The notes under the pieces: generated by a model
What the model saw: the letters and a program-made list of their open reading frames with translations, nothing else
What the model was told of the DNA's origin: nothing
The model's database searches: none
Source of the DNA: DATKEJ01 sp963768715
Lineage (GTDB): Bacteria > Bacteroidota > Rhodothermia > Rhodothermales > DATKEJ01
NCBI GenBank assembly: GCA_963768715.1
Contig: CAVYJC010000003.1
Location: 434,001 to 498,000, forward strand
Length of the DNA stretch: 64,000 bases
Reading direction: 5' to 3'
Shown: positions 43,417 through 51,285 of the stretch, piece by piece
How positions within the stretch are numbered: the first letter of the stretch is position 1
Layout: each line of letters opens with the position of its first letter
Made by a program: the position numbers and the translations under genes

Positions 43417-45881
43417 TGCGCCCTGTCGGCCTTGAAGACCGTAAGCCCTCGAAGTCGATCCGGCTGAGCCGGAAAGAAGAGGCTCACGAGATAGCCGACT
43501 ATGATGCACGTAAAGATCGCGATGCCGACGTAGAGCAGGACGTGGATGTGTGTGAAGGCTCGAGTAGCCAGTGCCGCCAGGATACTCGCAAAGATTCCTG
43601 CCAGCGCACCCTGCCAGTTCGCACGCCTCGTGAACATTCCAAGCGCGTAAACGCCGCCGAATCCTCCTCCTAGAAGGCCGGTCAGCATGATGAACGTGTC
43701 GAAAAGCGACGGCATGCTGTAGCGGCTGAGTATGAGTGCAAACGCAGTTCCGAAGATCCCGGTTGCCACCGTCAGCCATTTGGCAAGCACCAGGGAGGCG
43801 TCGTCGGTCGCATTCTTCTTGAACCGTTTGTAAAAGTCGACCACGATCACTGTCGCCACACTGTTCATGCTGCTGTCGAGCGTCGACATGGATGCGGCAA
43901 AGAGCGCTGCGATGATCAAACCTGTAATGCCGGCCGGCAGTTGGGACGCTATGAAGTACGGAAACGTAGCATCCAGGTTCAGCAGCGGGCTGAGCTGTGC
44001 CGGATTGACCTTGTAGAATCCGTACAGCGCGGTACCCAACGCGAAGAACATGAAGCTCCCCGGCGCGACGATTGCCGCGAGCGTCCACACAGAGAAGCCT
44101 GCTTCTTTGTCACTCTTGGTCGACAGCACGCGCTGGACCATCACCTGATCTCTGGGCCACGTAATCATGTCGGCAGAGGCAGCGATCAGGAACAGCCAAA
44201 CGGACGGGATGGTGAGGTCAAATCTGAAATCGAACACACGTGTTTTGTGGTCCGCCGCTACGACTTTCATCAGGCCGGACAAACCTCCGTCGATTGACGT
44301 TACGATAATGCCCAGGCAGAGCAATGCTCCTCCGAATAGGACAATCACCTGCACGACGTCGGTCCAGATGACTGCCTTGATGCCGCCCAGCGCAGTGTAC
44401 AGCGTCGCGATGACTCCCATGATCAGGATACTCGGAACAACGTCGACACCGGTTACAGCAGACAGCGCCAGGGCAGGCAGGAAGAGCACGACGCTCATTC
44501 TTGCGCCTAGTTGGTAGACGACATTGAGTACGCTACCCATCAGCCTCACGGCGACATGGAAGCGCATCTCGAGGTACTCATATGTCGACGTGATATTCAG
44601 GCGCCGGATCAGTGGAACAATGATCATCGCCACTGGGATAATGGCTAGGAATCCCACAACGTTCTGCGCCCAGTAAAGCCAGTCGGTCGCGTATGACTTT
44701 GCCGGGATGGCCATGAAGCTGACGGCGCTCGTACCGGTAGCGTAAAGGCTGAATCCAACGGCCCACCAGGGCATGCGACGACCGCCCACGAAGAAGTCGT
44801 CGGTTCCTTCCTCGCGTCGCGAGAAATAGAGACCGATGAGGATCATGGCAAGCAGATAAATTCCGACGACCGTGTAATCGAGCCAGTTAAAGTGACCCTT
44901 GGCGACAACCACTTCTGCCTGGCCGACTCGACTGACCGGCGCACCCTCCGCACGGCGAGCCATCAAAATCTTGGACCCAGCCGGCGTAGCGGTAAGATTC
45001 TCTGCCGTCTCCTCCCAGTGTCCAATGTCGGCCCACGTATCAGTGATCGTGCTATACGAGTAGATGGTCATCTTTTCCGAGGCGGTGCTGTCGGACCCGA
45101 TCAGTGAGGGGCTCAGGAAGGCGATGTGAGCCTGCCCGAGGGCGATGGCCGCGACGACGTCAATGGGCGCCTGCGGCCCCTTCCGCTCGACCCAGCCCTC
45201 CGACGCGGTATATCTCACCAGACGAAATCCTGTCTCCGCATCTCGCGCGAAAGCCAGAAAGAGTCCTTCATTTTGAAATGCCAGCGTCAGTGTGCCCATG
45301 CCAGATACGGGGACCGGCGGCAGGGGTGTCCACGCGGGCCCCGACTCCGAGGCAAGGTCCATGGTAAAGAGCTGTACGGAATCGCCTCCGTCCGGCTCCT
45401 CCACGAGACCGCCGATCGTGACCGTCTCCCCGTTTGCCGTTCCCGAAGGCCGAGCCACGGCAATCGGAACAGCTGGCAAGTCCCTCGCGACGATCTGGTC
45501 GTCAAATCTGCTTACGATGGACACCGACGACGACCAACCGGAGGCTTCGCGTCCTCCGGCGATGACGAGCGAACTGCCAACCGTGACCACGGCCGCAGAC
45601 GGGTAGAAAGAACCCTCGATCCTGTCCAGACGTCGCCAGTCGGATGCACCCGGGTCGAGCACCCAGGCCTGGTCAGACCACTTGGCGCTGTCAACCGGAC
45701 CAACCCAGCCTCCGATGACGACAGGCCGGCCGTCTACCGAGCCAAGCAGCGGACTACTGACTCCGCTCGGCAGATCGGGAAGGTCTTCGGAAGCGACGCT
45801 GACCAGATTTTGCGCGCTCAGCGCAGGAGCAAGAGCAAGCGATACGACAAAAAAGAACTTGGAGAGAAGGGCCTTGGTCAT
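43413..45881 (-). CDS. Kelch-repeat protein fused to sodium:solute symporter (SSS family)
   Basis: 822 residues. A signal peptide (FFFVVSLALAPALSAQ) is followed by ~320 residues of Kelch-like beta-propeller repeats (GRPVVIGGWVGPVD, GSSLVIAGGREASGWSS). About 13-14 TM segments of an SSS transporter start at FNWLDYTVVGIYLLAMILIG, with the family's FFVGGRRMPWWAVGFSLYAT and AALFAASMSTLDSSMNSVAT. In sialic-acid gene sets a Kelch mutarotase (NanM) and an SSS transporter are found side by side, so a sialate or related sugar is a reasonable guess, but it is inference only. The propeller would face the periplasm. The frame is intact. Confidence 0.88.
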   Translation of the reverse strand: MTKALLSKFFFVVSLALAPALSAQNLVSVASEDLPDLPSGVSSPLLGSVDGRPVVIGGWVGPVDSAKWSDQAWVLDPGASDWRRLDRIEGSFYPSAAVVTVGSSLVIAGGREASGWSSSVSIVSRFDDQIVARDLPAVPIAVARPSGTANGETVTIGGLVEEPDGGDSVQLFTMDLASESGPAWTPLPPVPVSGMGTLTLAFQNEGLFLAFARDAETGFRLVRYTASEGWVERKGPQAPIDVVAAIALGQAHIAFLSPSLIGSDSTASEKMTIYSYSTITDTWADIGHWEETAENLTATPAGSKILMARRAEGAPVSRVGQAEVVVAKGHFNWLDYTVVGIYLLAMILIGLYFSRREEGTDDFFVGGRRMPWWAVGFSLYATGTSAVSFMAIPAKSYATDWLYWAQNVVGFLAIIPVAMIIVPLIRRLNITSTYEYLEMRFHVAVRLMGSVLNVVYQLGARMSVVLFLPALALSAVTGVDVVPSILIMGVIATLYTALGGIKAVIWTDVVQVIVLFGGALLCLGIIVTSIDGGLSGLMKVVAADHKTRVFDFRFDLTIPSVWLFLIAASADMITWPRDQVMVQRVLSTKSDKEAGFSVWTLAAIVAPGSFMFFALGTALYGFYKVNPAQLSPLLNLDATFPYFIASQLPAGITGLIIAALFAASMSTLDSSMNSVATVIVVDFYKRFKKNATDDASLVLAKWLTVATGIFGTAFALILSRYSMPSLFDTFIMLTGLLGGGFGGVYALGMFTRRANWQGALAGIFASILAALATRAFTHIHVLLYVGIAIFTCIIVGYLVSLFFPAQPDRLRGLTVFKADRAH

Positions 45882-46107
45882 AAGGGGCTACTGGCTGGCT
45901 CAGTGAATCAGACGTTGGCGGCCTGCACGATTCCCTGAAGTTTACATTTTGGGGCGGCCCAAGTTACATGATAGTCTGCAAGTCTGCGAGTCCAACCTAG
46001 TCTTCTAGTCTTCTAGTCTTCTAGTCTTCTGGTCTTCTAGTCGTCGTACCCGCCCCAGCTGTGTCGTCCATCCACGTCTCAGACCTGTTGGGACGGATCG
46101 GGAGATC
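45882..46107. repeat. ctagtctt tandem array upstream of the symporter gene
   Basis: An 8-bp series, tagtcttc repeated at least four times with variants (tggtcttc, tagtcgtc), lies at about 46000-46042. Looser agtctgc words (45976-45990) precede it. It lies on the promoter side of the minus-strand symporter gene. No other feature recognised. Confidence 0.65.
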
Positions 46108-46280
46108 TCGCCGATTCATCTCCAGGCGGGAAAACCCTCGACACCCTCTTCTCAACCCTCTACGACACCATCTCCGGCCCGGCGGGGCCTCGCGACTGGG
46201 ACCGCCTGCGTTCCCTGTTCCATCCGCGAGCCGTGATGACGCGCGTCCTGCGTGACGATGACGGACGCCCTGTCCGCTAG
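46108..46280 (+). pseudogene. N-terminal remnant of an NTF2/SnoaL-like protein
   Basis: A short frame reads GGKTLDTLFSTLYDTISGPA, GPRDWDRLRSLFHPRAVMTR, VLRDDDGRPVR and stops at 46278-46280. The LYDTISGPAGPRDWDRLRSLFHP segment, given here only in pieces, matches the start of nuclear-transport-factor-2-like (DUF4440-type) proteins. Only about 50 of the ~130 residues are present and there is no clear start. The stop coincides with the stop of the convergent methyltransferase gene, so the rest was probably lost at a rearrangement junction. Confidence 0.5.
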
Positions 46281-47269
46281 CGCGGGCGGGGGCTGTTTGG
46301 TTTCTGACCCACGAAGCGCGAGGCCGAGGTCACCAGATCGCGGGTCGCATACCCCTCGAACCGGGAATAGACGTTGAAACGGTCCATCCTTGCGACGTCT
46401 TCATCCTTGACGGAGGACCCGACGCGAAGCACCTCCAGCCCCGCGGCTTCGAGCATCGTTACAAAATCAGATTCTCGCAGGCGATTCTGAAAGTTCAGCT
46501 TCTCCGAAGACATTAGAGCAAACGTTCGATCGCTGTATTTCAGGAACTCGAACGGCCAGCGCGACGTGTCGACGTGCTCTTGTGCGTGGATGTCCTTTTG
46601 ATCTGTCCGGATGAAAAAGACACCGCCGAGTTTGAGGAGGTGCCTCCCAAGGTAGTTGAGTGAGACTTCCAGATCACGTGTAGGCACACGTTGAAGAACG
46701 GATTCTGAGTAGAAGAAAGAAACCTCTTCCGGTCCGAGACCAATTCGGTCAAGCCGGCTGGAGGGAACGATCACATACCGACAATTCATCCTTTCGAGGA
46801 GGCCGTCGAGATCCGACCCTTTCCCCACTTCTCGCAATGCAGTCAACCGCCGATGTGCGACGTCCCGGTCCACCCATCCGTCGAGATCAAGTTCGGAGAA
46901 GTGGATGTTCATCCACTCGATTTGTTCTCTGACCACGCCGCCGGTCAGGTGACGCCAGTGATCGACCGTGACGATGCGTTTCGCGCCCAGGAGATGAAAT
47001 ACAATGGGATCGATGGCATGCCAGCCTGTCCCCATCTCAAGAACTGTGTCGAGCGTTTCGGGTCCAAACTCTCCCCATTCTCGAAGGAAGCCCAGGTTAT
47101 CGATGCACTTGTTGGCACGCCGGATCGTGTCAATACGAGAGTCGACGCTTCCCGAGCTCAACCGCACCAACCAGTCGTTCAACGGAAAGGCGAGCTCGGC
47201 TGGAAGGAGGCCAATCGCTTTCTGGACCGCCATCTTGAAGCGCCAATTCTTTGCAATTCGAGCTAGCAT
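46277..47269 (-). CDS. SAM-dependent methyltransferase-like protein (330 aa)
   Basis: Motif I of class-I methyltransferases is VLEMGTGWHAIDPIVFHLLG; the post-I acidic segment is RIVTVDHWRHLTG. Later segments are LGPEEVSFFYSESVLQRVPT, LLKLGGVFFIRTDQKDIHAQ and LEAAGLEVLRVGSSVKDED. It acts on an unknown acceptor. The N-terminal 70 residues are helical and specific to this family, a pattern seen in methyltransferases of surface-polysaccharide loci. No such genes lie adjacent. The gene appears monocistronic and intact. Confidence 0.75.
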   Translation of the reverse strand: MLARIAKNWRFKMAVQKAIGLLPAELAFPLNDWLVRLSSGSVDSRIDTIRRANKCIDNLGFLREWGEFGPETLDTVLEMGTGWHAIDPIVFHLLGAKRIVTVDHWRHLTGGVVREQIEWMNIHFSELDLDGWVDRDVAHRRLTALREVGKGSDLDGLLERMNCRYVIVPSSRLDRIGLGPEEVSFFYSESVLQRVPTRDLEVSLNYLGRHLLKLGGVFFIRTDQKDIHAQEHVDTSRWPFEFLKYSDRTFALMSSEKLNFQNRLRESDFVTMLEAAGLEVLRVGSSVKDEDVARMDRFNVYSRFEGYATRDLVTSASRFVGQKPNSPRPR

Positions 47270-47611
47270 CGTTCCTGATCAGGCAGACTCTGTTGAATGG
47301 GCCGTGGAAACTAAGCTTGCGAGCTGAAAGAAACGCTTTCACCGAATACCGACGAAGTGGCTCTGGCAGCGATCAAAGGGCTGTATGCGTTGGCGACGGG
47401 GCAGCAACGGGAGATCGTGGCGCTCGGGGCATTGATGAACGATGATCGCTCTCCAAGAAGCATTGGCAATGTCCCTCTCCCACACGGGACGGTGTTTCAC
47501 CGTCATCGGTGCGCGGGAATCGCCCTCCGTTCAATAGGTTTTGCCTTGGGAACTTAACCTCGTCATAGCGTCCCGGTTGGTCACCCACCTTACACAGTCG
47601 GTGCATTCTCA
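47270..47611 (+). pseudogene. Gap with a C-terminal relic of an S74-type tail protein
   Basis: 342 bp. In the + strand, 47345-47455 reads TDEVALAAIKGLYALATGQQ and REIVALGALMNDD. This is the pattern that ends Peptidase_S74 chaperone domains; compare GVALAAIQALYEIVMRQQAE in the intact gene at 56954-58312. No upstream domain and no start are present. Nothing else recognised up to ATG 47612. Confidence 0.45.
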
Positions 47612-50323
47612 ATGCGACGCTTCTGCTCCTCACTTGCGACCGTCCTGTCACTCGTCCAGCTTCCGGTCGTCGCTCTGGCTCAAGAAGGGGTTGTCACCGC
47701 AGGCGAGCATTACCAGGAGGTCTTGGCCGCTGCGCAGGCAACAGCGGCAGATGCTGTACTAATCGTGATCGGCCCGACTGAGGTCAATGAACACGGAAAG
47801 ATGCACAGTTGGGGGTACTTCTTCCAAAGCGCGAGCCTGAACAACATCTTGCAGTTCGTATACGAGGAGGATGACAAAAGTGTGCGGCGCGTGACTCCGA
47901 TCCGAGTCGAAGGACTTCCCCTTGCTCTTCACCCTGATATGACGCCGATCCCAACGTCATGGGTCGATAGCGACGTCGCGCTCGCCGCGGCTGACGCGAA
48001 CGGGGGAAACGACTACAGGGCCTTGAGCACAGGTGACGACTATCACGTCGACATGGTGCTGTTGCCGCCCGAAGACGGGGGACGCAGTGCGCTGTTCAAA
48101 GAGGCTACCTGGCTGGTAGGATACACGGGCAAACCGGGAGAACTTCAGATCCCGATCGACGCCGCAACGGGCACTTTCCTCGAATTCGGGGTACCGACAG
48201 CGAGGAGGTTCCTGCGAGAAGCGGATTCACTGTCAGAGGATCTCGGTGACGACCTGGAACTCGTTCTCGTGGAAAGCAATATTGCGCGTCCAGATGGATC
48301 GGCCCCGATCTGGACCTATTTCTACCGGTCGCCCAGCCAATCCATCTTCTACGGCATTAACGCACTCGAGGGCCGCATGGGCATCATCCAGGAGCCAATC
48401 CAGGAAAATGGGCTGCTCCACATGGACATGCCCGCTCTTCCGTCCCACTGGGTAGACAGCGACACCGCCATCACGGAGGCAGAGCAAAGCGGCGGCACTG
48501 CATTTCGACAGATCCACGACGAATGGCAAATCTCGGCTCACGTCGGCACCTTCGACAACGAGTTGCCGGAATGGCTCATAGAATACAACTCACCCTCGGG
48601 GTCGGAGCAATTTGTGGTAGATGCGGTACGCAGCAATCCAGCCACCGCACGTAACAGGCTGGACGAAGTCCTGGCAATGTCCACCCAAGTGTATTCCGAC
48701 GCCAAACTAATTCTCGTTAGTTCCCCGGGTGTTGATCTGGACGGCCTGACGAATCAGTGGTCTTATTTCTTCAAATCGGTGAGCACGCCCGACATTTTCG
48801 AGCTGAAAGTCCTCGCTGGTGAGGTAATGGACGAGGTCTACCCGTTTGGCCTGAATGGATACCTCGACGTGTTCATGACCCCGTTGCCGTATGAGTGGGT
48901 AGACAGTGACGAAGGCATTGAGCTGGCCGAACAACAAGGTGGCTCGGAATTCCGGCAGACTCACGAGGATTGGAAGATCGTGCCGGCACTGACGTTTTCG
49001 GAGCCAGACAGACTCGACCTCGAATGGCACTTCGACTATCAATCGCCGTCTGAGGCGACGACATTCAACGTGGATGCTGCTGCGGTAAACCCCGTGACAG
49101 CCCGCCAGCTGCTCCCGGAGGTCCTCGCCAAGGCTGAGCAAGAGTTGGGAGGACCACAGCTTGTTTGGGTCGCTACGACGCAAATGGATCTGCTAGGTCG
49201 TGCAAATGAGTGGTCGTATATCTTCACTGAGCCGGGTTCGTCGAACCTGGCTGAAGTAAGTGTTCGCAGCGGCGAGATTCTTCCCGACCTCACCCCTATC
49301 CCGCCCGATGAGACGCTGCGATTGGACATGCCCGCCCTCCCGGAACAATGGGTGGACAGTGATTCGGTGATCGCAATCGTAGAAGAGATCGGAGGAGAAG
49401 AATTTAGGCAAACCAATCCCAACGTAGCCATCGATGTGATCTGCGCCTGGCAAGAACGGGGACCCACACGCGCCCGCAATTTGGGAGAACGCCCAATGTG
49501 CAGTGTGCTCTATGAATCTGAATTCGGCGGTCGATTCCGAAGGGGCGTCGACTTGGAATTCGGCGCGTACTCAACACTGGCGAAGACCACAGCCCGAGAA
49601 AAGCTAGCCACGCTGGCCGACTCTGTCGCTGCAGCCGGGCTTCCTGAAGATGCTCAACTCGTAAACGTGTCATCTGCCGAAGTAGATGCTGCGGGCTACA
49701 CTGATAACTGGGTCTACCTCTACAAATCGCCAGCGCAAGATCAGTGGTATGAATTCAGGGCCTTGGGTGGTCATGTCCTTCGGCTCGACTCTGTACGCTC
49801 GGTAGTGAACCTGAACCTGGACCTGGCCCCACTTCCGGAGGAATGGATAGACAGCCCACTTGCCCTGAAGGTGACAGAGTTGGATGGCGGCACTGATTTC
49901 AGAAGCGAGTATCCTGAGTACAACATCATGTTAGATCTGCAGGTCGCGAACGACGGTGTCTTCTGGGATGTCTTGTACGCTTCCGATACCGAATCGCAGC
50001 GGTTCAGAGTAGATGCGTTGGATTTTTCTGTCGATACGGAACCGATCGACCTTCCGGAGGACCACCTGGTCCTGCAAAGCTATCCAAATCCCTTTTCCGG
50101 CTCGGCCACGATCGCATTTACGTTGCCTCAGTCGTCAGATGTGTCAGTTATCGTGTACGACATCCTGGGCCGGAAGCGTCTGACCGTGATGCAAAGGTCG
50201 ATGCCCGCGGGCCGGCACAGGCTAGGCTTGGAGGTGCCGGCGCTGGAGGCGGGGGCGTATTTCGTGGTGGTGAGGGCGGGAGAATTCATTGTTAGGGGAC
50301 GAATCCTGAAGATCGGTGGCTGA
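47612..50323 (+). CDS. Secreted protein of five ~150-residue repeats with T9SS sorting domain
   Basis: 903 residues with a signal peptide (ATVLSLVQLPVVALAQ). Five repeats have the core W-V/I-D-S-x-x-A and GG-x-x-F/Y-R: SWVDSDVALAAADANGG (near residue 115), HWVDSDTAITEAEQSGG (276), EWVDSDEGIELAEQQGG (426), QWVDSDSVIAIVEEIGG (577) and EWIDSPLALKVTELDGG (743). Each repeat ends in a W/L-x-x-x-Y...F-x-V-D-A strand pair, loosely like a PepSY/YycH fold. The C-terminus is a type IX sorting domain (LQSYPNPFSGSATIAFTL, then LEAGAYFVVVRAGEF). Repeat 4 has an insertion with two extra Cys. I do not recognise the repeat family. Surface or secreted; function unknown. Confidence 0.85.
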   Translation: MRRFCSSLATVLSLVQLPVVALAQEGVVTAGEHYQEVLAAAQATAADAVLIVIGPTEVNEHGKMHSWGYFFQSASLNNILQFVYEEDDKSVRRVTPIRVEGLPLALHPDMTPIPTSWVDSDVALAAADANGGNDYRALSTGDDYHVDMVLLPPEDGGRSALFKEATWLVGYTGKPGELQIPIDAATGTFLEFGVPTARRFLREADSLSEDLGDDLELVLVESNIARPDGSAPIWTYFYRSPSQSIFYGINALEGRMGIIQEPIQENGLLHMDMPALPSHWVDSDTAITEAEQSGGTAFRQIHDEWQISAHVGTFDNELPEWLIEYNSPSGSEQFVVDAVRSNPATARNRLDEVLAMSTQVYSDAKLILVSSPGVDLDGLTNQWSYFFKSVSTPDIFELKVLAGEVMDEVYPFGLNGYLDVFMTPLPYEWVDSDEGIELAEQQGGSEFRQTHEDWKIVPALTFSEPDRLDLEWHFDYQSPSEATTFNVDAAAVNPVTARQLLPEVLAKAEQELGGPQLVWVATTQMDLLGRANEWSYIFTEPGSSNLAEVSVRSGEILPDLTPIPPDETLRLDMPALPEQWVDSDSVIAIVEEIGGEEFRQTNPNVAIDVICAWQERGPTRARNLGERPMCSVLYESEFGGRFRRGVDLEFGAYSTLAKTTAREKLATLADSVAAAGLPEDAQLVNVSSAEVDAAGYTDNWVYLYKSPAQDQWYEFRALGGHVLRLDSVRSVVNLNLDLAPLPEEWIDSPLALKVTELDGGTDFRSEYPEYNIMLDLQVANDGVFWDVLYASDTESQRFRVDALDFSVDTEPIDLPEDHLVLQSYPNPFSGSATIAFTLPQSSDVSVIVYDILGRKRLTVMQRSMPAGRHRLGLEVPALEAGAYFVVVRAGEFIVRGRILKIGG

Positions 50324-50675
50324 AAATGTCTGATACTAAGGAAGAGATTCCCGCATGAGCATCGACAACCCCTGGCCGCTATCAAGGGGCTGTACCAAAT
50401 CGTAAATCGTACAACCATTGCACGTAAGCAATCCGATTGCCGTGGTGCAGACGAGCCACATGTGAGGGGTGAATCGGGTGGATCTGTTGGTGGAATCCGC
50501 TGCCTGTCGTTTCTCTTCCACCCCATCGTACGGTCCAGATGTTCAGAACTTGTTTAGATGCCGTTTGGATTTGAACAGCACCCAGCACTCAGCACGTTCT
50601 CTCGGTTTGCAATTCTCGACGAACGCGCGTAAATCTTCTGACCTCCGCCTCGATCCATCCTGACCATGAACCGTC
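50324..50675 (+). pseudogene. Gap with a second S74-tail relic
   Basis: 352 bp after the repeat protein. At 50363-50420 the + strand reads EHRQPLAAIKGLYQIVNR, again the C-terminal signature of an S74 domain, without the rest. No clear promoter or hairpin is visible in the remainder before the ECF sigma gene at 50676. The relic's similarity to the one on the other side of the repeat protein is at the DNA level too (ctggc.gc.atcaa.gggctgta). Confidence 0.4.
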
Positions 50676-51254
50676 ATGTCCGCCGATGCACCTGAACCTG
50701 GCCGGTCGGAGACGACAGAGCTGCTTCTTGCCTTCGACCCGGAGAATCCGGAGTCGCTCGACAGGATTCTCCCGGTGATCTATGGGGAGCTTCGTCAGAT
50801 GGCGCATCGTCATCTGGCCAAGTCGGGAGCATCCACCCTTCGAACTACCGCTCTGGTTCACGAAGCGTATCTGAAGCTCGTAGACGACACTCGAGTTTCG
50901 ACGAACGGACGCGCCTATTTCTTCGGGGCGGCAGCACGTGCGATGCGGCAGGTGCTCGTCGACAGGGCACGGCGTCGGAATGCAAAGAAACGTGGATCCG
51001 GTGAACGCCACCTCGACATCGACGACATCGAGCTCGGGACCGATGACTTTGCGGGCGAGCTGCTCGATCTCGACGCTGCCATGACCCGGCTCAGTGAGAT
51101 CAGTAAACGCCAAAGTCGCGTGATCGAGTGTCGCTTCTTTGGCGGACTTAGCGTCAAGGAAACGGCTACCGCTCTCGGGGTATCGGAGCGAACCGTCAAG
51201 ACCGATTGGGCCGTCGCGCGCGCCTGGCTCTACCGTGAGTTGACCCTCGACTGA
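50676..51254 (+). CDS. ECF-type sigma factor of the ECF-like (sig-70_X6) family
   Basis: 192 residues: LPVIYGELRQMAHRHLAKSG, TTALVHEAYLKLVDD and AYFFGAAARAMRQVLVDRAR in region 2; RQSRVIECRFFGGLSVKETA and LGVSERTVKTDWAVARAWLY in region 4. This family typically lies directly upstream of Ser/Thr kinase genes with TPRs, as here (31 bp to the kinase ATG). The pair probably forms a signalling unit. The promoters it recognises are unknown. Confidence 0.92.
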   Translation: MSADAPEPGRSETTELLLAFDPENPESLDRILPVIYGELRQMAHRHLAKSGASTLRTTALVHEAYLKLVDDTRVSTNGRAYFFGAAARAMRQVLVDRARRRNAKKRGSGERHLDIDDIELGTDDFAGELLDLDAAMTRLSEISKRQSRVIECRFFGGLSVKETATALGVSERTVKTDWAVARAWLYRELTLD

Positions 51255-51285
51255 TCCGCCCGATTCAGCCTGCATTTGCGTACGT

